From positions 1 through 64,000 of the forward strand of contig JBBRCE010000018.1 in assembly GCA_038205115.1 (NCBI GenBank): DNA of 64,000 nucleotides, written 5' to 3'. This DNA is from JBBRCE01 sp038205115 (GTDB taxonomy: Bacteria; Planctomycetota; Planctomycetia; Pirellulales; JBBRCE01). Numbering within the stretch: the first letter of the stretch is position 1; every line of letters starts with the position of its first letter. The position numbers and the translations under genes are program-made. Positions 1 through 9,233 of this stretch are shown here, in pieces. Under the pieces are notes generated by a model that saw only the letters and a program-made list of their open reading frames with translations, was not told the origin of the DNA and did no database searches.

Positions 1-1
1 A

Positions 2-598
2 TTGCGATCGGCCGCCGCCGAGACGGCCGGGCACGCCGTGCCCGAAATCGAGCCCGGCATTCGCAAGGATAACGACGATATTCCCCGCATCAGCAAGACG
101 CAGATTGATCTCATGGTCAACAGCTTCGCCACGGATTTCGCACGCATTGCCACGCTGCAATACACCAACTCGGTGGGCGGTGCCAAAATGCGCTGGCTGG
201 ATATTCACGAGAGTCACCATGAGTTATCGCACGAGCCCGACAGCAACGAAAAAGCGGTCGATAAGCTGACCAAAATCAATCGGTGGTTTGCCGAGCAATT
301 GGCCTATCTGACCAAGCGGTTGGCCGAAACGCCAGAGCCCGGCGGCGATGGCTCGCTGCTAGACAACACGTTGGTCATTTGGACAAACGAGCTGGGCAAA
401 GGCAACTCGCACACGCAAGACAACATCCCGTTTGTGCTGGTGGGCGGCGGCTTGGATTTCAAAATGGGCCGCGCCTTGGAATTGCCCAAAGTTCCGCACA
501 ATCGGTTGCTGCTTTCGCTGGCGCACGGTTTTGGGCATCAACTCAAGACGTTTGGCAACCGCGATTATTGCGGACAAGGGCCGCTGAGTTTATCTTAG
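2..598 (+). CDS. DUF1552 domain protein, C-terminal part (5' end outside window)
   Basis: About 198 residues are open from the window edge, so the gene is partial at its start. The text matches the C-terminal half of DUF1552 proteins, abundant in planctomycetes: a central stretch with HESHHELSH, then LLDNTLVIWTNELGKGNSH, then a glycine-rich VLVGGGLDFKMGR segment and a closing GFGHQLKTFGN. These resemble the alkaline-phosphatase/sulfatase-like fold of the related DUF1501 family. The biochemical function of DUF1552 is not established. In planctomycetes the gene usually accompanies a DUF1592/PSCyt cytochrome gene, which here would lie upstream of the window. It ends 54 bases before a decayed PQQ-repeat gene. 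The family call is confident, the role is unknown. Confidence 0.85.
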   Translation: MRSAAAETAGHAVPEIEPGIRKDNDDIPRISKTQIDLMVNSFATDFARIATLQYTNSVGGAKMRWLDIHESHHELSHEPDSNEKAVDKLTKINRWFAEQLAYLTKRLAETPEPGGDGSLLDNTLVIWTNELGKGNSHTQDNIPFVLVGGGLDFKMGRALELPKVPHNRLLLSLAHGFGHQLKTFGNRDYCGQGPLSLS

Positions 599-652
599 CC
601 GCGCGCAGCGATCGCACTTTTGCAAACATCGAATTTTCAACGAACGAAATCC

Positions 653-1030
653 ATGCGACCGACTTTGGTTGCGATTGCTTTGTTATCCGCTACGCTAGCT
701 GCTTCGGTGCTAACTGCCGCTACCAGCGAAAAATTCGGCGATTGGCCCGCTTGGCGCGGAGCAGATCGCTCAGGCATTTCGCGCGGGACCGGTTTGCTGC
801 ACACTTGGCCCATGTAGAGGCCCCAAGCTGGTGTGGACGGCGAAAAAGCTCGGCGATGGCTGGTCGACGCCGTCGATGGTGGAAAATCGCATCTACTTGA
901 TGGGTGCGGTCGATAAACAAGATTGGTGATCGCGCTCGACGCTGCTCACGTTGGACTTCCAAGCCGGTCAGTAAGAGCGATGGCGGTTACCCGGGGCCAC
1001 GCCGGCCCAGCCGCATCCGTCTTGTGTTAG
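653..1030 (+). pseudogene. Remnant of a PQQ-like beta-propeller (WD40-like) secreted protein
   Basis: An ATG at 653 opens a signal peptide (MRPTLVAIALLSATLAASVL) followed by DWPAWRGADRSGIS, the standard opening of planctomycete PQQ-binding-like beta-propeller proteins. The frame stops at 815-817. In the next frame, from about 819, the homology continues as GPKLVWTAKKLGDGWSTPS and NRIYLMGAVDKQDW, the usual first propeller motif, and stops near 929. A third frame carries on with VIALDAA. So at least two frameshifts break the gene, and everything after the first blade is missing (these proteins are normally about 400 residues). Inference: an old, decayed gene. Confidence 0.8.
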
Positions 1031-1164
1031 ACTCAAGGATGAACGAGGAGATACCCTTGGTACCGTAACGCTCATTTTTACGGCACCATCTAAGCAGACC
1101 GCGATGCTGGCAGCATCGGCGATAACAGGTCGATTGGCGCGGCATTCGGATCAGCAGACGATGA

Positions 1165-3285
1165 CTACTGCTTGCCGGCAAGCGAAAGCCGCAACGCTTT
1201 GTCGGCCACGTCCAACAGATCGACAATCGAGGGATTTTCTAGTAACAGCGGGTTGGATTGCGCGGCTAACTCGCGAACTCGCCGCAGCCCTTGAGCATGG
1301 CCCGGAGCAAAGTGCGAGTTACGCAACACCTCGCCGAGCTCCGCAGCCAACGCGGCGGCCTGGAGCGAAAGTGGCGATTCAATCAGCGAATTGGCAACTT
1401 GTAACCGCACGATCTGCTGCGTCAGCTTTTTGGGCGCCGTGATGCCCGGCGGACTCCAACTGACCTCGGCCACAGCAAGCTGAGCTTCGCCGTCTGGCTT
1501 CAGCGTCACTTCGTACAGGGCAGTGGCCGCCTGGCCCGAACGCAATTCATCCGATAACGGGCCGGATAGCAAACCGCCGCCAGCCGTGGCCTCATGCCCA
1601 ATCAAACGATAGGCGAGGACCGCCTTGGGATTGAAGTTGACCTTCAATCGTACGTTGTCGGCGGCCACCAGCGAACAATCGGCATTGATTTCCGCCAGTG
1701 CCCAACGCAGTTTTTCGACGCTCTCCGCCTTTCGCTGGCTGCCGTGACCTTGGCGAGCGCAACGCTCAAGCAAAGGATTCACGTCGGTTTCTTCCTGGTC
1801 GATATCGATCGCATCCAGCTTGATTCCGGCTGCGGCGCATTTATCAAGCGATCGATCGAGCTGCGCCAAACTGGCGGCGCTGATCTCGCTGGGGCCGGCG
1901 GAAATCACCACAATTCGCGGTGGCGACGCGACCTGCTTGGACAATTCCAGCGACTGTTCGATGATGTCCTTCAAACCGGTGGTCCAATCCACGCGCGTAG
2001 CCAGCGGCTGTAATTTCAAGGCTGCCAAACTGGCGCTGTCGGATGCTCCACGTAAATTCGCCACCAATTCCGCGCGATCCGAATACTCAAAGACCATCGT
2101 ACGGTTCGCCGATGGTTGACGGCTGGCAAACTGCGATAACGCCTCACGCAACCGCGACAATCGACCGGGCGTTTGCAAATTCGACGACGAATCCAAGGCA
2201 ATGAGCAAACAATCCGCGGCCGACTTCGCCGGCTTGAGAGTCGCCGCTTGAACACCAACCTGCAGCAAGACGTTGCCCGCCGAAAAAGGCGAAGGGCCAG
2301 CCGCGGTCCGCAATGCCAGCGGCGCGCCCGTCGGCGGCGGAAAATGATAGTCGACGGCGGCCAACAGTTCTTCCAGCCGCAGCGCGTCGGCCGGCGGCAA
2401 CTTGCCCGCTTGCACCGACCGACGTAACGCGTTAAAACTCGCCGGATCGGTAACGATGGGCACTAGGCTGGTCTTCAAACTCGGCGCAGCCGACAAGACC
2501 ACAAACGGTTGCTCGCGGTTCTTCAACTGAAACGTAATGTCATAGCCTTTAACGTGCGGCGGAGCTAAGCCACGCGGTTTCAGACCCGAAACCAACGGCA
2601 ACTCGGGTTGCCGCGCCAGCGGGGTGCCATAAATCTGCTCGGCGGCAAAACTGGATTCTCCATCAACGGCTGACTTCGAAACCTGATCCGCACTTTTGTT
2701 GCCCCCATTAATAGCTTTAACAACGACGTTATCGCCGGACGTTGCTTGCGAATCGGTACGAACCGGCACGGTGCTTTTGACCACGACCTGCTCAGCGGCG
2801 TCTTGACGCGGATCGCTGGGCACGTGCGTCGGCGATCGTAATTCAGGATTCATGCTGGAGTTGTTTTCGACGCCGCGCGGGCGGATTTGCTTCCGAACCG
2901 CCGATTCATCCTCGGCAACGCCAAAGCGAATGGGTGGCTGCGGCGCCATCGGCGGGTCGAGACCTTCGCCGCGATTCTGCTTGCCAACAACTGCGTGTTT
3001 ACCGGCCATCGATAACGCCAGGGCGCCAAAGTAGATCGCGCCCAATGCGATCAACACCGAAGCAGCCAGCATCAGCCGGTTGAGCGATTCGCTCGGCCGA
3101 CGTTTACGCAGTGTCGCCCGCAATCGATATTCGAAACCCGGCGGCAGCGGCACATCCAGCAGCGCGCGATCCAATTCCGCGTCGGGCAGTTCGCCTAACT
3201 TCTTCAAGCGCGCTAGAAAGCCACCTGGCAAGCTCACGTCTTGCAGTTGGCGATCGAGATCAGCGTCTTCGTACGGGAAGGTCAT
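1165..3285 (-). CDS. Membrane-anchored VWA protein with YfbK-type C-terminal domain (DUF3520)
   Basis: 706 residues. The N-terminus carries two copies of a short module (DLDRQLQDVSLPGGF and ELDRALLDVPLPPGF), then one membrane helix near residues 72-92 (LMLAASVLIALGAIYFGALAL) and a Ser/Val-rich linker of about 150 residues. After the conserved pre-VWA segment (KLPPADALRLEEL) comes a von Willebrand A domain (about 350-520) and a DUF3520-like end (VNFNPKAVLAYRLIGHE, ALYEVTLKP). The MIDAS start reads DSSSN rather than DxSxS, so metal binding may be weak. It begins 59 bases after the ECF sigma gene on the same strand. Inference: a membrane partner of that sigma factor, possibly anti-sigma-like, with the paired short motifs on the cytoplasmic side. 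Confidence 0.85.
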   Translation of the reverse strand: MTFPYEDADLDRQLQDVSLPGGFLARLKKLGELPDAELDRALLDVPLPPGFEYRLRATLRKRRPSESLNRLMLAASVLIALGAIYFGALALSMAGKHAVVGKQNRGEGLDPPMAPQPPIRFGVAEDESAVRKQIRPRGVENNSSMNPELRSPTHVPSDPRQDAAEQVVVKSTVPVRTDSQATSGDNVVVKAINGGNKSADQVSKSAVDGESSFAAEQIYGTPLARQPELPLVSGLKPRGLAPPHVKGYDITFQLKNREQPFVVLSAAPSLKTSLVPIVTDPASFNALRRSVQAGKLPPADALRLEELLAAVDYHFPPPTGAPLALRTAAGPSPFSAGNVLLQVGVQAATLKPAKSAADCLLIALDSSSNLQTPGRLSRLREALSQFASRQPSANRTMVFEYSDRAELVANLRGASDSASLAALKLQPLATRVDWTTGLKDIIEQSLELSKQVASPPRIVVISAGPSEISAASLAQLDRSLDKCAAAGIKLDAIDIDQEETDVNPLLERCARQGHGSQRKAESVEKLRWALAEINADCSLVAADNVRLKVNFNPKAVLAYRLIGHEATAGGGLLSGPLSDELRSGQAATALYEVTLKPDGEAQLAVAEVSWSPPGITAPKKLTQQIVRLQVANSLIESPLSLQAAALAAELGEVLRNSHFAPGHAQGLRRVRELAAQSNPLLLENPSIVDLLDVADKALRLSLAGKQ

Positions 3286-3344
3286 CGGCTTGAGTTTGGA
3301 GTTGGCGTCAGATTTAGGCGATGGATCGGATGGGGTGAGGTTCG

Positions 3345-3932
3345 TTACGGACCGTCGAGGCCACGAGGAAGTCGAAACGCCTGGTTGGACAGTAGCACGT
3401 CACGCAATTTGGTTCTTGCCCGACTCACACGCGAGAGTACGGTTCCCAGCGGGACACTGAGCACATCGGCCGCTTCTTGATGCGTCAATTCGCCCACGAC
3501 CACCAACAACAATGTTTCTCGCAATTCTCGCGGCAAGCAGTCCAAAGCACGTTGCATTTCATCGGTGTAATCATCGCTGAGCGGATCGTCCGCCTCGACG
3601 CCCACTTCAATGTGTTCGGCGGAAACCAAATCCAAACCGCCCTTGCGCCGCCAGCGGTCAATTACTCGTCGCCGCAAGATCGACGCCAGCCAAGCCCGTT
3701 CGCCGCCGGCGTGATCGCCATCGCGACCTGCCACGCTGATTGGTTCGAATCGCTGCCGGCTCTTCCAAGCCGATCGGAAAGCCTCCTGAACAACGTCCTC
3801 CGCCTCGTGCCGGTCGCCTACCAAACGGTAAGCCAGCCGAAACAAGGCCGGGCCATGTTCAGAAACCCAACGATTGAATTCCACTTGCGACAGGGCCAAG
3901 TCGCTGCTCCTTGGGCTTGGCAGTCTTGGCAT
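3345..3932 (-). CDS. ECF RNA polymerase sigma factor
   Basis: 195 residues. Region 2 is clear (ALFRLAYRLVGDRHEAEDVVQEAFRSAW), as is region 4 (LPRELRETLLLVVVGELTHQEAADVLSVPLGTVLSRVSRARTKLR). A charged linker of about 45 residues lies between them. Such proteins direct RNA polymerase to stress or envelope promoters and are usually held by a membrane partner. The next gene downstream on the same strand codes for a single-pass membrane VWA protein, which fits this arrangement. The ATG at 3932 gives a normal length. The target promoter cannot be read from this sequence. Confidence 0.93.
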   Translation of the reverse strand: MPRLPSPRSSDLALSQVEFNRWVSEHGPALFRLAYRLVGDRHEAEDVVQEAFRSAWKSRQRFEPISVAGRDGDHAGGERAWLASILRRRVIDRWRRKGGLDLVSAEHIEVGVEADDPLSDDYTDEMQRALDCLPRELRETLLLVVVGELTHQEAADVLSVPLGTVLSRVSRARTKLRDVLLSNQAFRLPRGLDGP

Positions 3933-4225
3933 TCCACTGCCGAGGCTTACCGAACTAATCGTGGTACCGCCTGCTTTTTATTCCAACGGTCTTTGACGGA
4001 CAAACGGCAACCAACACACAACGACCTGCAATTATAGCCTAAGTCACGTGCTGCTAGCAACTTGCGAAACGCATTGTGCGGCCAATCCTGTTTTTATGTC
4101 CGATTGTCGCCGCGCCAATCCCAGCCTCGGCAATCCCAGCGTCGATCTTGAATCTTTTTTGGCATTCAGCTAAAAGTTCGCGCAGAATGGATTCAAACAC
4201 CGCTTCGTGGGCAAGGATGCTCGCT

Positions 4226-4549
4226 ATGAAATTGCGTCAAATGATGTCGCTGTGCGTGGCCGTGTGTATCTTCATGGCCGTGGTGCGGGTGCTACCTGCC
4301 GTTGATGGGCAGAACGGCACATCCGGGACGCCCACCTTAAAAGACATTTTAGAAAAGGGCCTCAGAGCCCGAAGGCCCGAAGAGTTTGCCTTCATCGCCA
4401 CGGTGCTGGCCAAAGTCGATCGTGGCGACCTGCCACGCGACGTGGTGCAAAGCACCTTTCTCTGGGCGCGTCGACAGCCCAGCCATCCCTATCAGTATTT
4501 CGAAGAAGGCCTACGTCAGCGTGCCAAAAAGATTGGCGTCGTACTTTAA
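4226..4549 (+). CDS. Small exported hypothetical protein
   Basis: 107 residues from the ATG at 4226, chosen over upstream in-frame starts because an AAGG precedes it at a good distance and it begins a signal peptide (MKLRQMMSLCVAVCIFMAVV). The mature part is acidic/basic mixed: TLKDILEKGLRARRPEEF, DLPRDVVQSTFLWARRQ and PYQYFEEGLRQRAKKIGVVL. No domain is recognised. A short helical protein of this type is common in Pirellulales genomes. It is divergent from the ECF sigma gene across about 290 bases, which must hold promoters for both. Confidence 0.65.
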   Translation: MKLRQMMSLCVAVCIFMAVVRVLPAVDGQNGTSGTPTLKDILEKGLRARRPEEFAFIATVLAKVDRGDLPRDVVQSTFLWARRQPSHPYQYFEEGLRQRAKKIGVVL

Positions 4550-4587
4550 GCGACGTTGGCATCGTTGGCCGTGAACTTAATCGTTCG

Positions 4588-5265
4588 TCAATTTTTGCCT
4601 GTCATTGTCAACGTCCGTTGTTGTTCGGCGAACTCCTGGCACGCGCGAATGCGGCGGTCGACTTCGGCCAGCAGCGCGTCATCGTCGAGTTGGGCAACGA
4701 GTTCCGGCGTGATTGCTGGACCGAAATGCACATGCACGACACCCGTCAGCGGAAAGTTCCGCGTTCGCGGCCAGGCCTCGTACGCGCCGGCAATACCGAC
4801 CGGCAGCATGCAGGTTTTCGAACGCCGCGTCAAACTGCAAAAACCGGGTTTCAGCGTTTGTACGCGGCCGTCCGGCGAGCGCGTGCCCTCCGGAAAGATC
4901 AGCACAAGCTGGGCGTTCTTGAGTCGCTTGAGCGTCTCTTTCAAACCCGACATGCCCACACCTTCGCGCGCCAGGGGAATAGCATCCAGCGAATTGATCA
5001 GCCACCGGAACGGTGCGAAGCGGAACAACGAATCGCGCGCGAGATAGTTCAGCCGTCGCTCGCACGCGATGCCCACCAGCACGGGATCGAGGTGGCTTTG
5101 ATGATTGGCGAGCACCAGTCCGCCGCCGCTGGCGGGAATATTTTCGCGACCGGTGCTGCGGTAGCGAAACACCAGCAGCGCCGCGATGCGACTGCCAAAA
5201 CGGATCAGATTGTACCAGACGCGTTTGGCCAGTGATGTCGAATCCGACGGTGTTGATTCGCCCAC
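4588..5265 (-). CDS. plsC: 1-acyl-sn-glycerol-3-phosphate acyltransferase (PlsC family)
   Basis: 225 residues. The acyltransferase HX4D motif is seen as NHQSHLDP and the phosphate-binding block as FPEGTRSPDG, with a hydrophobic N-terminal region (IRFGSRIAALLVFRYRSTG). The enzyme acylates lysophosphatidic acid to phosphatidic acid at the inner membrane. The start is GTG at 5265, one base after the stop of cmk, so the two are translationally coupled. The cmk-plsC pair is a common bacterial arrangement, linking CTP supply and phospholipid synthesis. Confidence 0.92.
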   Translation of the reverse strand: MGESTPSDSTSLAKRVWYNLIRFGSRIAALLVFRYRSTGRENIPASGGGLVLANHQSHLDPVLVGIACERRLNYLARDSLFRFAPFRWLINSLDAIPLAREGVGMSGLKETLKRLKNAQLVLIFPEGTRSPDGRVQTLKPGFCSLTRRSKTCMLPVGIAGAYEAWPRTRNFPLTGVVHVHFGPAITPELVAQLDDDALLAEVDRRIRACQEFAEQQRTLTMTGKN

Positions 5266-5266
5266 G

Positions 5267-5932
5267 TCAGTTCGCCCGCGGCAGGGGTAAACGGCTGCGA
5301 ACGAGCGCTTCCAATTCGTCGACCACCTGATCGCGAGACAGGCCGTCGGTCGAGACGTAAACCGCGTCGACGGCTTGGGTCAGCGGGCCGACGCCGCGCG
5401 ATGCGTCGCGATGGTCGCGCTCGTTTTGCTCGCGCAGCAGATGATCGAACGACGGCGCTTCGCCTTGCGCCTGTAACTCCAACATTCTGCGGCGTGCTCG
5501 TTCGACAGCGCTGGCCGTAAGGTAAATTTTGCACTGCGCCTGCGGAAAGACCACGGTGCCTTGGTCGCGGCCTTCGGTCACGATGTTTTCATTGCCCGCC
5601 AGCCGGCGCTGTTGCTGCACCATCAGTTCACGCACGCCCGGATTATCGGCCGCGTACCGGGTCACCGAAGTGATCGAAGAATTTCGAATGGCCGTGGTTA
5701 CATCTTGGCCGTCGAGCCATACCGATTCGCTCCGGAACTCAATGCGGATGCGCTGCGCCAATTCGACCAGCGCCTGCGCGTCGTTCCAGTTGTGCCCGGA
5801 CTGATCGGCCGCAAATGCCACGGCGCGATACATGGCACCGGTATCCAAAAATCGAAATCCCAGCCGTGCGGCCAATTCTTTGGCGGTCGAGCTTTTGCCG
5901 GCGCCGGCGGGGCCATCGAGTGTGACAATCAT
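5267..5932 (-). CDS. cmk: Cytidylate kinase
   Basis: 221 residues, normal for the family. The P-loop is GPAGAGKSSTAKELA at residues 7-21, followed by FRFLDTGAMYRAVA, the CMP-binding TSVTRYAADNPGVRELM and REGRDQGTVVFPQA-type segment (VTEGRDQGTVVFPQAQCKIYL). The enzyme phosphorylates CMP and dCMP to the diphosphates in the cytoplasm. The gene precedes plsC with a one-base gap. Confidence 0.95.
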   Translation of the reverse strand: MIVTLDGPAGAGKSSTAKELAARLGFRFLDTGAMYRAVAFAADQSGHNWNDAQALVELAQRIRIEFRSESVWLDGQDVTTAIRNSSITSVTRYAADNPGVRELMVQQQRRLAGNENIVTEGRDQGTVVFPQAQCKIYLTASAVERARRRMLELQAQGEAPSFDHLLREQNERDHRDASRGVGPLTQAVDAVYVSTDGLSRDQVVDELEALVRSRLPLPRAN

Positions 5933-5979
5933 GGTAAATCTAACGTTGCCGATAAATGATTGAAGACCGCAGGCGCGGA

Positions 5980-6861
5980 CTAGGGCTGACGGTCTTCAGT
6001 CCGCCAGAGCCAGCGCAACGCGTCAGGCAAAATTGAGCCACCGTGCTTGCCCGAGTGCGCGCCGTCGCCAAATTCGAACTTGTAATCGTATTTGGAAAAT
6101 TTGAGCGCGGCAGCCATTTCCTGATTTGCTAACGGCCAGTTTCCATGCATGTTGTCGAGATCGCTCGAACCATCTTGCAGAAAGATACGAATCGGTTTGC
6201 GCTCGGTTTTGCGAATGAGCGCCGGATAAACGTATCCGCCGCGAATGTTGGTGAAGCTGCCGATGAAGCTGATGACTTTGCGGAACGCGTCGGGGCGTTC
6301 CCAGGCCACGGTCCAGGCGCAAATGCCACCCGAACTGCTGCCGCAGATGCCGCGATTCTCCGCCTGATCGGTGAGCTTGTACTGCTTGCCAACTTCCGGC
6401 AGGATCTCCTCTAACAGAAACTTTGCATACTGATCGCCGAGCGAATCGTATTCGATACTGCGATTCTTGCTTGGCGTTTGATCGTCGGACTTCGCCGGCG
6501 TCACGCCAGGATTTACGAAGATGCCGATGGTCACCGGCAGTTGACGTTTGTGAATTAAATTGTCCAGTACCACGGGCACGCGGAAATTGCCGTCTTCTTT
6601 AACGAAATTACCGCCATCCTGAAACACCATGACGTTGGCCGGTTGGCTGCCGTCGTATTGCGCTGGCACGTAGGTCCAACAGTCGCGGGCCGTGCCGGCA
6701 AAGATTTTGCTATGCCAACTCCATTTGGTCACAACGCCGCGAGGCAGGTCCGCCTGACGCTGCGAATCCGGCCCCAGTTTGTAATCGTCGGCCGCGCGAG
6801 TCATTCGCGTCGCCGCGAAAAACACGATCGGCACCATCCAGCAACGCAAATGCCACATCAT
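5980..6861 (-). CDS. Exported esterase, enterochelin-esterase/CE1-like alpha/beta hydrolase
   Basis: 293 residues from the ATG at 6861, preferred to the far upstream start because it opens a signal peptide (MMWHLRCWMVPIVFFAATRM) and has a GGCGGA upstream. The core begins SWHSKIFAGTARDCWTYVPA and VMVFQDGGNFV, as in esterase D/Fes-like proteins. The nucleophile elbow is GICGSSSGGICA, and the likely catalytic His is in GDGAHSGKHGG near the end. Family members hydrolyse sugar esters, feruloyl esters or siderophore esters in the periplasm or outside the cell; the substrate here is unknown. Confidence 0.88.
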   Translation of the reverse strand: MMWHLRCWMVPIVFFAATRMTRAADDYKLGPDSQRQADLPRGVVTKWSWHSKIFAGTARDCWTYVPAQYDGSQPANVMVFQDGGNFVKEDGNFRVPVVLDNLIHKRQLPVTIGIFVNPGVTPAKSDDQTPSKNRSIEYDSLGDQYAKFLLEEILPEVGKQYKLTDQAENRGICGSSSGGICAWTVAWERPDAFRKVISFIGSFTNIRGGYVYPALIRKTERKPIRIFLQDGSSDLDNMHGNWPLANQEMAAALKFSKYDYKFEFGDGAHSGKHGGSILPDALRWLWRTEDRQP

Positions 6862-7317
6862 TGATTTCCGCCAGCCGAGCGAAGTGAAGGTCCAAGTTTT
6901 GATTATGGACAGTTCGCGCGGCGACCGAAAGTGCCGAGCGTAAAACAAAAAAAACGGCCGCTCGAATGTGTGCAGCGACTGCGACCGCAACGAGTCGCAG
7001 GCGAACACGCATTCGAGCGGCCCATCAATCAGCAATCTCAGAGCCGGCTGAGCAGACTGACCGCGTCAGCCCATTGGCCGATTAAAATTGCAAGTGATCT
7101 TTTAACCGCTGCTCAATAGAACCGTTTCAAGCAATGCCATCACATCCGTCCAACGTTCTCGTCGTGCTGCGTCAGATTTCATTTTCATGCGATGCGGCGT
7201 GTCAAATTGGCCAAGCGGACGAGTGTCGTCTGGCCGCTGCGTCATTTACACTGCTGTATCATCGGTCGACATCCGTGATTGACCCGCACTGATTGAAACG
7301 GCTCCAGGCGGCCGCAC
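6862..7317 (-). other. Intergenic region without recognisable gene
   Basis: About 450 bases upstream of the esterase gene and downstream of the HU-like gene. No frame carries a recognisable domain, and no clear hairpin followed by a T-run was seen. It probably contains the esterase promoter. Confidence 0.4.
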
Positions 7318-7647
7318 TTAGGCCATGTCTTTCAGGTTCTTCAGCGCCCGAACTTTAATCTTGGTGCTGGCCGGCTTAGCGGCAACGTCCATCAATTCGC
7401 CAGGCTTGAACGGGTTAGGCACGCCTTTGCGAGCCGGTTTGGCAGGCACTTTGCGACGTTCGACTTTGACCAGGCCGGGAATGGTGAACATTCCGGCGCC
7501 CTTGCCGCTCAAGGACTTCTTGATTTCAGCGGACAAGGCTTCCATAACAGCGCCAACTTGCTTGCGAGTTAGGCCAGTCGCTTCGGCAATGCTGTTCAAG
7601 GTCTCGGTCTTGGTTGGCGCTTTCTTCGCTGGGGTGGCTTTCGCCAT
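7318..7647 (-). CDS. HU/IHF-family DNA-binding protein
   Basis: 109 residues from the ATG at 7647, which has an AAGGAGT upstream. After a basic Ala/Lys-rich leader (MAKATPAKKAPTKT), the HU fold is recognisable: LNSIAEATGLTRKQVGAVMEAL, then FTIPGLVKVERRKVPAKPARKG and NPFKPGELMDVAAKPASTKIKVRALKNLKD. It bends DNA and compacts the nucleoid. The N-terminal basic tail of about 14 residues is typical for planctomycete HU variants. The region just upstream (7700-7830) is markedly AT-rich, as expected for a strong promoter. Confidence 0.92.
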   Translation of the reverse strand: MAKATPAKKAPTKTETLNSIAEATGLTRKQVGAVMEALSAEIKKSLSGKGAGMFTIPGLVKVERRKVPAKPARKGVPNPFKPGELMDVAAKPASTKIKVRALKNLKDMA

Positions 7648-8269
7648 AGTCAATCACTCCTTACAGGTTTCCGGGAAAGGTGAAATGTTGGTCGATTTGG
7701 GCGACGCGCTGATTAAAAATCTCAGAGCCTTAAAATGCAACCCTCAAAACCGGAAAAAGACTGAATTTCTCGCAAAAATGTAAACTTTTGTCCGAAAACA
7801 TTTTCCGATATTTCAGCCAATTTTTGCCTCGCACTCATTGTCAAATTCGCACGCCCGCGAATTGTCGTTCGAGAAACGCATCGCGCCGCGCGTCACAAAG
7901 CCGACGCGCCGTATCGACTTAAGCAGTTCGCAAACGTGTCAGAATAAACCGCCAGCCACACGTCCGCCAACGGGGCGAGACTGCAATGCGGGGCTTCGAG
8001 GCGATTCGTCTGACGCACGCGTTAACGCCGAGCGGACTCGAGCACGCCAAGGGGGCAACCCACGGTAAGCTTTTTTTACCGATTGGTTGCATTTCGTAAA
8101 ACCGTCATGCTAAGATTTGGCAACTTGCACTAGCCCGATCGCAATGCAGCGGCATCCAACGCTGTGACCGGCAGTCGGTTTTTGCAAGTTTATGTGCCGC
8201 GAACTGCAGGCGTCTGCAGATGCAAAGTCGGGCCAAGTTACGCTCGTTCTGGTTGTCGGAGTCAAGCTA
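7648..8269. other. Divergent intergenic region between HU-like gene and metalloprotease gene
   Basis: About 620 bases. The part near 7700-7830 is AT-rich relative to its surroundings and should hold the HU promoter. Reading frames here are short and show no known domain. A run of seven T follows AAGC at about 8078, but no strong stem precedes it. Nothing else is recognised. Confidence 0.4.
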
Positions 8270-9220
8270 ATGAATCGAAAAATCTGCTGGGTCCTCTTCA
8301 CGCTGCTGGCGATCGCTGCGCCTGCGCATGCGTTGACCATCAATTACACTTACGACCCCAGCGTGGCCGTTCAGTTTGGCGCGAATACGGCAAATCTGCA
8401 GAACGCAATGACTTACGTGGCGGGGCAACTGCAAGCCTCGTATTCCGACAACATCTCGGTGAACATTACGATCTTCGGCTCGCCGGGCACAGCGATTCTT
8501 GGTCAGAGTGGCACCAACCTGCAGGGGACCAACACCTACGCGCAAATTCGCAGTAAGTTGATCACCGACTCAACCACATCCGACGACAGTGCCGCGATTG
8601 CCAGCTTGGGCGTGACGGATCCGACCTCGGGCGGCCTCTTTTGGCTCCCGCTCGCGCAAGCCAAGGCCATCGGGCTGCGTAGCGCGTTTGACACGTCCGA
8701 CGATGGCGACGTCACCTTCGGCGCTGGCTACAATTACACATTTGACGTCAACAATCGGGCAGTCGCAGGCAAGTTCGACTTTATCGGCGTTGCCTTTCAT
8801 GAAGTGACAGAAGTCATGGGCCGCATTTATGGCCTGGGGCAAACCATTAGCGACAATCCTGGGTTTTTGCCTTTCGACTTGTTCCGCTACAAAGCAAGCG
8901 GCGTCCGCAGCCTGAACCAAACCGATACCGGCGTCTATTTTTCGATCAACGGCGGGGCAACGAATCTCAAGAACTTCAACGGACCGGGCGGAGGCGACCT
9001 GCAAGATTGGGCAAGCGGCACAAACGATTCGTTCAATGCGTTTAGCAGTTCCGGCGTACGCGACGATCTGACGACGCTCGATCTGCGCGTGCTGGATACG
9101 ATTGGCTACAACTTTGTGACCGTGCCGGTGCCTGAGCCCTCGAGCGTGGGCTTGATGCTGTTGGGCGGTATCGGTTTGTTGCTTACCTGCAAGAGATTGC
9201 AGCCGCGACGCGAGGGCTAG
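8270..9220 (+). CDS. PEP-CTERM-sorted metalloprotease-like protein (NF038122-like)
   Basis: 316 residues from the ATG at 8270, which begins a clear signal peptide (MNRKICWVLFTLLAIAAPAHA). An upstream in-frame start would bury this signal. The middle resembles the NF038122-type secreted proteases: INYTYDPSVAVQFG, then an AFHEVTEVMGR motif at about residues 176-185. That is HExxE rather than the usual HExxH, so the third metal ligand is unclear. The C-terminus is a PEP-CTERM signal: VPEPSSVGLMLLGGIGLLL and a basic tail. Inference: exported, sorted by an exosortase and probably surface or matrix associated. Proteolytic activity is unproven. Confidence 0.82.
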   Translation: MNRKICWVLFTLLAIAAPAHALTINYTYDPSVAVQFGANTANLQNAMTYVAGQLQASYSDNISVNITIFGSPGTAILGQSGTNLQGTNTYAQIRSKLITDSTTSDDSAAIASLGVTDPTSGGLFWLPLAQAKAIGLRSAFDTSDDGDVTFGAGYNYTFDVNNRAVAGKFDFIGVAFHEVTEVMGRIYGLGQTISDNPGFLPFDLFRYKASGVRSLNQTDTGVYFSINGGATNLKNFNGPGGGDLQDWASGTNDSFNAFSSSGVRDDLTTLDLRVLDTIGYNFVTVPVPEPSSVGLMLLGGIGLLLTCKRLQPRREG

Positions 9221-9233
9221 CTCACGTTGGCAA

